Below are positions 17,279 through 25,400 of a stretch of 64,000 bases of DNA, in pieces (position 1 is the stretch's first letter; every line of letters begins with the position of its first letter). Source of the DNA: Fimbriimonadaceae bacterium (lineage in GTDB: Bacteria; Armatimonadota; UBA10988). Under the pieces are notes generated by a model that saw nothing but the letters and a program-made list of their open reading frames with translations, did no database searches and was not told the DNA's origin. Where the stretch lies: assembly GCA_020850355.1 (NCBI GenBank), contig JADZEX010000018.1, forward strand, positions 124,001-188,000. Direction: 5' to 3'. A program made the position numbers and the translations under genes.

Positions 17279-20200
17279 CTAGCGCGTCACACGCAGCACG
17301 ACCTGTTGCCGCGCCACCGACCCGTCGACCGCCGTCGCCAGCAACTCCACCCGGTAGACGCCGTTCGGCAACGGCAGCCCGTCGGGACCTCGCCCATCGA
17401 AGCTGAGCGTCGCGCGGCCGGCCTGGGCCTGGCCGCTGACCTCCCGGAGCAGGCGCCCGCCGAGGCTGCGCACGAGCACCTGGAGTTGCGCTTCGCGCGA
17501 CACCGTGGCGCCGACCTGGTAACTCAAGCCTCGTCCGGGGGTCACCCGCAGGTCGCTCAGCAGGAGGCTGGCGCCGCCGCTCTGGGCCGTCACGCGGAGC
17601 AGCCGCGGACTGCCGTCGTGCACCACCTGGTAGCCCGCCGTGCTGCGCAACCGCCGCTGCTGCCCGTTCTGCAAATCGGTCAGCAGCAGTTCGACGCCGG
17701 CCGGCACGGTCTGCAACTGCGGCCAGCTCAACTGCACCGTCGCGGCTGGTCCGGCCAGTTCCAGTTCCCAACTCTGCAGCGCTCCCGGGCCGCGCCAGTC
17801 ACGGACGTAGCGCCCGCTCTCAACGCCCCAGTCGGCGTGCAGCACCCGCAGTTGCAGCCCGCCAGGCAAGACCGGCGGCCCGGCCACATCGGCCGTGTCG
17901 TAACCGTCCGCGGCGCGGCCGCTGGCACCGAGCTGCACCGTGTCACGCAGGTCCCCGGCGGTCGCCTGCAGGGCCACGCTCCAACCACCCAGCGGCTCCG
18001 CCGGCCGGCTCGCGCGGCTCGCCGCGACGGCCCGCGAACCGTTGGTGACGATCAGCGTGAAGTCCTGATTGGCCCGCAGCCAGTGCCCCTGGAGGCGCGT
18101 CAACTGCCCCTCGCCAGCGTTCTGGAAGTCGTACCGCCCGGCGGCGTTGGGGTTGCTCGAGTTCGCCACATAGGTGAATAGGACCCCCGGCGTGAGGCGC
18201 TGGTCGATGGCCTGCCGGAAGGTGATCCGCCGGCCATCGCTCTGCTCCACCTGACAGGCCGCCAGCCCGACCGCCGAGACGTCGAAGGGGTTGGCGATCA
18301 TGTTCCAGCCGGACCCGCCGTCGGGATCCCGGTAGAGCTGAATGCGGTACTCGCTGCCGGTCACCGCGCTCCCCGGCAGCGACGGCAACGGCCGCGACTG
18401 CCGCACCCGCACCCAGTAGCCCAAGCCGGCCGGCGGCTGCGCGACGGTCGGTCGCAGCAGCGTGCTGGCCGCGTCGGGCGGCCGGAAGCCGGCGAAGGAG
18501 TCCGGGAAGACCCGGTACTTGTTGCTGCCGAAGAGGCTGGGCACCCACCGCACGAGGGTGAAGTTGTCGCGCCCGAAGACCAGCGTCGGGTCGCTCAAGG
18601 CGCTGCTCACCAGCCGCGGCAGCGAGAAGGTCTGCACGCCGACCGCCAGCGACGGCACCGCGATCCGGAAGTTGCCGGTCGCCGACGACAGGTTGCCGCT
18701 CAGATCGCGCGCCGCGATCGTGAAGGTGTGACTGGTGACCGTCAGCGCGGCCGGGATCACGTAGGTCAGGATCCCGCTGTTGCTGTCGAAAGTGAAGGCA
18801 CTGGCTGCCACGGCCACGCCATCGACGCTGATGGTGATCGACGTCGGGTTGACGCGTCCACCGGTGTCCCGGTCGACGATGGTGGCCACGATGGTCGGCG
18901 GATTGTCGATGATCGTGGCGCCCGGCAGCGGGCTGCTGATGGTGATCTCAGGCCCGTTCTGGTCCGAGTTGAGCGTCAGCAGACCCTGCACCAGCTCGTC
19001 CCACTGGGTCAGATCGACCAGGTCACAGGAGGTCTGGTAGGCCGTGTCGAAGGCGGTCACGACCTGCGGGAAGTAGATCCCCAGCCCGTTGAAGTTGCCC
19101 ACCGCGAGGTCGCCCGGAACGCTGTTGCGGAGGGCCTGGGGGTTGACCACCGCCGCCGTCAGCGCGGTGCTGACGCCGCTCGCGGCGACCACGACATTCG
19201 GGTCGGTGATCTCGGTGCCGGTCAGTGCCGCGAAGTGCGCCAGGTCGATGCTGGTCGCCGTGAAGTCGCTGGTGCGGCCGGTCTGGACCCTCCCGAGCAC
19301 CCGCAAGAGCGGCGTGGCGTAGTTGTTGAGCGACGCCAGCAACGTGGTTGCGAGGCTGTCGACCGCCGTCTTGACCGCCTCGATCTGGTTCATTCGCAGC
19401 ACGCCCAGCGCGGTGGACTGCGCCCCGCCCAGTTCGTTGCTGCCGGCGCCGTAGCTGCTGTGGAACCGCCCGGCGAAGGTCGTCAGGGTGGTCTCGAGCG
19501 CGATCGCCGTGGTCGGGCGGCTCTGCGTCAGGTCCGCCAGCCAGTCGTTGTACGGGAACCCGCCCAGCGGCCGGTTGAGGAACGGCGCCACGAGGTAGTC
19601 GCAGGTCTCGCGGCACTGGTAGACGACCTCCAAGAGGTCCTGTCCCCCGGCGTCGAGCGCCAGCGCGTCGAGGTTGCTGCCGCGCAGGGCTTTGATCCGC
19701 GTCAAGGCCGAGCGCAGCTCATCGTTGGTGATGAACACCGCGGCGTTGTTCTCGCTGGCGTCGCCGGTCGTCGAGGCATCGAAGATCAGCCCGCGCGAGC
19801 GCGGCTGCCAGCCCTGGCCGGTGTCGTTCAGCACCAGCAGGTAGTGCCGCGCCGGGAAGCGGGCGAAGGCCCACTGGCAGAACTCCACCAGGGTGTCTTC
19901 CTGCCCCATGTCGGTCTCGCCGAGGTCGAGCAGCGCGGGGCTGAAGAGGCGGTAGCCGGCGTCCGTCGCCGCCATCGCATTCGGGTCCACCCCCACCTGG
20001 TTCGGATCCTGCAGCACCAGATAGCGCCGGGTCGTGGTCCAGGACTGACTCGCCTCGTCGCCGTAGTTCACGTCGAGCGTGTCGGCGCCGGTATTGCGGT
20101 CCCATTGCACAACGACATTGACGTCGGCGCTGGAGCCGATGGCCTCCATCTCGTTGAAGTCCCGGATCGAGGCTTCCTCGAGGCTGACCTGCCCCGGCGA

Positions 20201-20320
20201 GTTGTCGCCGTTGTGGTAGACCAGAACGGTCCACTCGACCGTCTGCTGCGCCCGCGCCGCCGGGGCGAGAAGCAGCGTCGCCAGGATCACTGGTGCCGCC
20301 AGGTGACGTGCTGTCCGCAT
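17279..20320 (-). CDS. Clostripain-family (C11) pseudopeptidase with shared C-terminal module (member 2)
   Basis: 1013 residues. After a signal peptide (1-24) comes a clostripain-like region (about 27-450): WTVLVYHNGDN, the FCQWAFARFPARHYLLVLND strand and LDALALDAGGQDLLEVVYQ. In active C11 peptidases these positions hold the catalytic His (in a DHGGGW-type motif) and Cys (in DACLMG). Here they read NDTGQGW (Thr167) and DAGGQD (Gly225), so both catalytic residues are gone. An Ig-like domain (about 470-555; PEITISSPLPGATI) leads into the shared module (about 560-1013) with HADWGVESGRYVRDW and a FlgD-like end (FDGRGPDGLPLPNGVYR, last residues RVTR). Probably a binding or structural protein rather than a protease. 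Confidence 0.8.
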   Translation of the reverse strand: MRTARHLAAPVILATLLLAPAARAQQTVEWTVLVYHNGDNSPGQVSLEEASIRDFNEMEAIGSSADVNVVVQWDRNTGADTLDVNYGDEASQSWTTTRRYLVLQDPNQVGVDPNAMAATDAGYRLFSPALLDLGETDMGQEDTLVEFCQWAFARFPARHYLLVLNDTGQGWQPRSRGLIFDASTTGDASENNAAVFITNDELRSALTRIKALRGSNLDALALDAGGQDLLEVVYQCRETCDYLVAPFLNRPLGGFPYNDWLADLTQSRPTTAIALETTLTTFAGRFHSSYGAGSNELGGAQSTALGVLRMNQIEAVKTAVDSLATTLLASLNNYATPLLRVLGRVQTGRTSDFTATSIDLAHFAALTGTEITDPNVVVAASGVSTALTAAVVNPQALRNSVPGDLAVGNFNGLGIYFPQVVTAFDTAYQTSCDLVDLTQWDELVQGLLTLNSDQNGPEITISSPLPGATIIDNPPTIVATIVDRDTGGRVNPTSITISVDGVAVAASAFTFDSNSGILTYVIPAALTVTSHTFTIAARDLSGNLSSATGNFRIAVPSLAVGVQTFSLPRLVSSALSDPTLVFGRDNFTLVRWVPSLFGSNKYRVFPDSFAGFRPPDAASTLLRPTVAQPPAGLGYWVRVRQSRPLPSLPGSAVTGSEYRIQLYRDPDGGSGWNMIANPFDVSAVGLAACQVEQSDGRRITFRQAIDQRLTPGVLFTYVANSSNPNAAGRYDFQNAGEGQLTRLQGHWLRANQDFTLIVTNGSRAVAASRASRPAEPLGGWSVALQATAGDLRDTVQLGASGRAADGYDTADVAGPPVLPGGLQLRVLHADWGVESGRYVRDWRGPGALQSWELELAGPAATVQLSWPQLQTVPAGVELLLTDLQNGQQRRLRSTAGYQVVHDGSPRLLRVTAQSGGASLLLSDLRVTPGRGLSYQVGATVSREAQLQVLVRSLGGRLLREVSGQAQAGRATLSFDGRGPDGLPLPNGVYRVELLATAVDGSVARQQVVLRVTR

Positions 20321-20365
20321 GACTCGGGCGCCTCCTCTCGCGACGCGCCTCCCCCGCCCCCGGCC

Positions 20366-22399
20366 CTAAGGGGCGGTCGGCGGCTGGTCCGCCGTGGTGA
20401 AGGTGAAGACGCGACTGAAGACCCAGTTTTCCGGCTGCGGCAGCGCCTGGTTGCGGAACCGCGACCGGGCACCAACGCGCCAGAAGTACGACGAATTCGG
20501 CGCGAGCGTCACGAAACCGGCCTGGCCGCTGTTGTACCGGAACGACAGCACCGTCGAGGCCGTCGTCTGGATCGGCGCACTTTCGAAGATCAGCGGCGAG
20601 AAGTTGATGTTCCGCGCGACCTGCAGGACGTACTCGGTGACGCCGAGCTGGCCCTGGTACTCGAAGCTGATGTCGTCGATCCGCTGGGCCTGGTTGTTGT
20701 CGCTCGGCGCGCGCAGCTCCGGCGGCACGATGTAGGTGACCGGCCCGACCGCCGCACTGGCATCGGACAGGCCGATGTCGTTGGACAACCCGAGATCGTT
20801 GTCATCTTCGGGGTTGAGCGTCGTGTCGTAGTTCGGTCCCGGCGGAATGGAGGTCGTCTGCCGCAGCCGCGTGACCGTGCGGTTGTGCCGCGTGACCCGG
20901 ATGTTGCCGCCACTCTGCAGCACCATCCCCTTGGCGCGGGCCCGCAGTTGCGCGGACCGGCTGCGGCTGGCGCGCGGGTCGAACATCCGGTTGCCGCTGC
21001 TGTTGTCGATCAGGCTCGGCGGCGTGAGCACGCTCGGCGGGCCAATCCGGCGGACCTTGTAGAAGTAGGTCTGCCCCGGCTGCGGCGACTGATGCACGAT
21101 CTCGACGTCGACGTCTTCCTCGATCTGGTCCGCGGAATCGCCCTGGATGATCTGGAAACGCACCGGGATGGTGGTCTGGATGTGGTTCCAGGTCGGGTCG
21201 TCGGCGAAGTTGCGCTGCGCGGCCCCGGCGGTGACGCCGATCGCCTCGGACTCAATCGCCGCGAAGTTCTCGGACTGCCCCCGGTAGATGAAGTAGCCAC
21301 CGATGTAGTTGGGCGGGGGAGCGAAGTCGCGGTCACCCCACTGCACCACCACCGAGGGGTTCTGCCCCGGCGTGCTCTGCCGCAGGTAGGCCCCAGTGCT
21401 CGGATCCACGACCGGCGCGTCGCGCACGGTGTTCTCGTTCATCGAGAACAGCAGCAGCAGCAGGCCGACCCCAGCGACGGTGCCCAGCACGCCAGCCAGC
21501 AGGCCCCCGAGGCCCTTGCCGCCGCGCGGCGGGGTGGCCGCCGACGGGCCGCTGACCGTGGTCTCCGGCAGCACAAAGACCTGTCGCAACTGGTCGTTGT
21601 TCTGCACGCCCTGCGGGGCGTCGATGATGTCGGCCTCGGCATCGTCGGGCGAGACCGTGGTCACGCGCACCCGCCCGACCTTGACCTGCACCGTCTGGGT
21701 GGGATCTTCCCGCGAAGTCTGCGCCCGGAAGATGTCGAACAGCATGCCCTTCGACATGCCCGCCCGGCTGCCGCGGTTGAGCAGCGCCAGGCCAGCGGGC
21801 GAAACCGACAGGATGGCGGCCGTCAAGAGCGTCCGCGACTCGATCTGCGTCAAGGCCCGGGCAGTCGCCCGTTCGACCGCGGTGTAGCGCAGCGTCTCGG
21901 GCTCGCCGCCGCCGGTGGCGGTCTCCATGCCGTCCACCACCGCGCCGTTGACGAGGTCACCCGTGGCACCGTCGTAGACTTCGATCCGCAGCACCACGCG
22001 CACCGAGGCCGGCGGACCGGCGCGGTCTTCGATGCTCAGGACGCGGCCACTGAAGACCTCGCGAGCATCGAGTTCCTTGGCCAGCGCGCGGACCTCATCG
22101 GGCTCCAGCGGCGGCTTGATGCCGAGGCGGTTGACCGCGTCGACCACCTGCGACCGCGACCAGACCGTGTACTGGCGCTCCGCGAGTTGCAGCGAGAGCG
22201 TCGACTGGGCGGCCCGACCGACCAGCGCCCCGGCCGCCACGTCGCTCCCGAACTCCAGCACGGCGGCCGTGCGGGCCGCGCGTTCCTGAGCCTGGGCCGG
22301 CGGGGTGGCCACCCACAGGAGGGCGGTCAGGGCCGTCATCAGCAGCCACGCCAGGGGGCGAGTCCCCGGATGTTGCAGCGTCCTCTTTGCCAGTGTCAC
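20366..22399 (-). CDS. Exported protein with TolB/CsgG-like N-domain, FlgT-C-like domain, TM segment and Fn3-like domains
   Basis: 677 residues from a GTG start with GGGAGGT upstream. Signal peptide ending in PPAQAQ. The N-terminal domain (about 45-190; AAVLEFGSDVAAGALV, LAKELDAREVFSGRVLSI) resembles TolB-N/CsgG-type outer-membrane assembly proteins. A FlgT-C-like barrel follows (about 200-275; LLNRGSRAGMSKGMLFDI). One membrane segment (about 300-325; LGTVAGVGLLLLLFSM) precedes fibronectin-like domains (VQWGDRDFAPPPNYIGGYF; YVLQVARNINFSPLIFES). Its plan parallels the 1088-residue protein of the same cluster, so the two look like divergent paralogues. No enzymatic motif. Likely a scaffold between membrane and periplasm. 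Confidence 0.7.
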   Translation of the reverse strand: MTLAKRTLQHPGTRPLAWLLMTALTALLWVATPPAQAQERAARTAAVLEFGSDVAAGALVGRAAQSTLSLQLAERQYTVWSRSQVVDAVNRLGIKPPLEPDEVRALAKELDAREVFSGRVLSIEDRAGPPASVRVVLRIEVYDGATGDLVNGAVVDGMETATGGGEPETLRYTAVERATARALTQIESRTLLTAAILSVSPAGLALLNRGSRAGMSKGMLFDIFRAQTSREDPTQTVQVKVGRVRVTTVSPDDAEADIIDAPQGVQNNDQLRQVFVLPETTVSGPSAATPPRGGKGLGGLLAGVLGTVAGVGLLLLLFSMNENTVRDAPVVDPSTGAYLRQSTPGQNPSVVVQWGDRDFAPPPNYIGGYFIYRGQSENFAAIESEAIGVTAGAAQRNFADDPTWNHIQTTIPVRFQIIQGDSADQIEEDVDVEIVHQSPQPGQTYFYKVRRIGPPSVLTPPSLIDNSSGNRMFDPRASRSRSAQLRARAKGMVLQSGGNIRVTRHNRTVTRLRQTTSIPPGPNYDTTLNPEDDNDLGLSNDIGLSDASAAVGPVTYIVPPELRAPSDNNQAQRIDDISFEYQGQLGVTEYVLQVARNINFSPLIFESAPIQTTASTVLSFRYNSGQAGFVTLAPNSSYFWRVGARSRFRNQALPQPENWVFSRVFTFTTADQPPTAP

Positions 22400-22476
22400 T
22401 GTTCCGACCTCCCTGGGCCGTCGCCCCCGTCTTCGGGAGCGGCGCGCCCGGTCCTCCTCGCGGTCGCCGTCAACGC

Positions 22477-25400
22477 CTACCGTCGATACTGAATCGTCCG
22501 CACCTCACGCACCTGCTCGCCGGTTGGGCTCAGCCCCACCAGCACGATGCGGTAGGCGCCGTTGGGCACCGGCCGGCCCTGTTCGTCGCGTCCATCCCAG
22601 TTCAGCCCGCCGCTCCCGGCGGCCCGTCCGGTCGCGCTCAGGCGGCGCACCACCGCGCCGGCGGCGCCGCGGATCTCGACCGTTAGGTCGAGCGGGGCCG
22701 ACAGCGTCCAGGTGATCTGCCCGCCGCTGCCACGCCCGCCGCTGAAGCCGGCCTGCAGGATCCGCGGGCGGTCGGTGGCCGGTTCGACGACCACCGCGAA
22801 CTGCCGCCGGCCACCGGCCGCGCTGTCGTAGCGGTAACTGCCGGTGTGCCGCAGCGAGCGCCGCTGACCGGTCGCCAGATCCTCCAGGAGCACCCGCTGG
22901 TCACCCGGCACGCTGGCCCCAAGTTGCGGCCAGCTCAGCTCCACCGGCACCCCCGCCTGGTCGCAGCGCACTTCCAGCAACCAGCGCTGGCTGCTCCCCC
23001 GCCCCCGAACGTCGCTGACGTACTGGTCGGCGTAGCGGCCCCAGTCGGGGTGCGGGAAACTGAGCTGCAGGAAGGCCTGCTCCGGCGGGGCCGGCGGCGC
23101 GGCCCGGTCGTGGCGGTCGTAGACCTGCCCGGCGTCGGCCGCGACGCCGAAGCTGGCGCTCGCCTGCAGCTCGCCGGCCTGCGCCTGGATCTGCGCCAAC
23201 CAGCTCTCCGGAGTCGCCGCCTGGCGGGTGCTGCGGGCCGTCGTGACCGACCGCAGAGCGGTCGGCGGGACCCGCAGTTGGACGTTCTGGAACGCCCGCA
23301 CCCAGTAGGCGGTGTAGGGATCGAGCCGGAAGACCTGCTGGTACTGCCCGAAGTTGAGCGTGTACAGCGAGGCATTGACCAGGCCCCGCGCCGCGGCTTC
23401 CTGGAGTGTCAGCTCCTGGCCCTGGAAGAGCACCTTGCAGCCGAACAGATCGACCGGGAAGTCGTAGACATGGCCGATCAGGTTCCACCCGGCCAGCAAC
23501 TGGATGTCGAAGCCGTTGCCGACTTCCGGCGCCCGGATCCCCTCGGTGGTCAGCGGCACGTTGCGCGACAGGCGCAGGAAGTACCCGGTGCCCAGCTTGA
23601 AGGTGTTGGCCGGCTGGTTCGGGTAGTAGATGTAGCGCCGGCCGAGCGTGTCGTAGGCCGCCATCTTGAGATTCGTGGCGGCGTTGCTATCGTCGTCGAT
23701 CAGGGTCTGCAGGTCCGGCGCCGAGGAGGTGTAGTCGAACGGCGCGCTGGTCATCGAGAGCCCGGCGATGAAGGTGTGCAGCGGCTGCAACGAGAAGTTG
23801 ACATCCCGCGTGACGGCGCTCGAGGCGACCGTGATGGCCGTCCGCGTCGGCGCGCTGTAGCCGCGAGCGCTGATCGCCACGTCGTAGGTCCCCGCCGGCA
23901 CGTTGTCGAAGCGGTAGTTGTAGGTGGCGCCGTCGGCCACCGTGAAGCTGGCCGCGCTGGTCACGGTCTGCAGCACCGCGCCGCCGCCGACCAGGTTGAC
24001 GTTGACCCCACCAACGGCTTCGCTGCTGCCCTGCAGGGTGACCTGCCCGACCAGACTGCCCGGCGGGACCGCCTGCAGCGTGAAGTCGACGGTCGTGGTC
24101 TGGTCGCTGGTGACCACCGCGCCGTCGCTGCGGCCCTGTTGGAAGCCGGCGGCAGTGACGACCACGTCGTAGGTCCCGGCACCCAGGTCCAGCCCGTACT
24201 GGCCGCCCGCATTGGTCGTCGCGGTGGCCACGGCCAGGCCGTTGCGCAGGACGGCGATCCCAGCGCCGCTGACCGGCGAGTTGTTCCCGCGAACGGTCCC
24301 GGCAAGGCGCCCGGGGGCCGGCTGCAAGGTCAGATCGACCTGCACCTGGTCACCCGGCACGACCACCACATCGGTCTGCGAGACGCTGCCGAAGCCGGCT
24401 AGCGTGGCCTTCACGGTGTAGGTGCCGCCCGGCACGTTGATCGAGTAGTTGCCGTTGTTGTCAGTCAGCAGCGGCGGGTCGCCCGGCGCCGGGTAGACCA
24501 GCGGGTTGGTGGCGGTGGTCTGCAGCGTCACGGTGATGCTGGCGCCGGAGCGGGCCGCCCCGCTGGTATCGCGGACCGTGCCGTAGATCGTGCCGGTATC
24601 GAACCGCAGCAGCCGAATGGTGAGGTCGGAATCCTGGCTGATCTGGCCGCCGAAGACCGGCTGGTAGGGGCGGTGATCGGCGGTGTATTCGCTGGACACG
24701 ACGTACATGCTGTAGTTGCCGGTCGACAACCCGCGCAGCAGGTAGGTGCCGTCGTTCAGTGAGGTGGTGGTGGACATGATCTGTCCGGTGGGCAAGAAGC
24801 CCTGCCGGGCCACGACCGTCACGCCACCCACCGGCGTCGCGCCGTCGGGTCCCACGACCTTGCCGAGCAGCCCGCCTGTGCGCAGGTAGTCGGAGATGTT
24901 GGTCATCGTCTCGACACGGCTGTTGTGGCAGATCACGTAGTTCGTATTGGGCTCGTAGCCAGAGTAGTAGCGGTAGTTGTTGCGCCAAGACTCAAACGGG
25001 AAGGCACAGTAGATCAGCCGGCTGCCGGTGCCGCTGTCGATGTGCCGCAGCATCGCCGTGGCCCCGCCGTTGCTGTAGTTGAGACTGGCGGTGGCCCCGT
25101 TGGTGGCGGTGATGTCGTCGATGAACCAGCCGTTCGGGCAGCCGTCGCCGGCCCAGTTCGGACCGCCACCAAACCAGCCGGCGTTGATCCGCAGCAGCGA
25201 ATCGCCGGCGCTCGGCGGATGGTATTCGCCATGCCACAACGACCAGCGGTAGAAGTCGGGGTAGAGGTCGTCGATGATCGGGTTGCGGTCCGCCGGCATC
25301 TGCGGATAGACCGCCCGCTCGATGGCATTGAGGCCGCCCGCGTTGGTGAAATCCCGCCGCAGTTGACCGGACTGCACGGTCTGGTTGACGACGTCGCTGC

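Noticed and set aside
10517-18181. Open frame of 2554 codons on the plus strand
   Set aside because: It is antisense to four exported-protein genes with signal peptides, domain matches and ribosome sites. Its translation is Arg/His/Gly/Asp-rich without domains; long antisense frames are expected at this G+C.
18728-22492. Open frame of 1254 codons on the plus strand
   Set aside because: Antisense shadow of the clostripain-like gene and its upstream neighbour; composition is atypical and there is no ribosome site.
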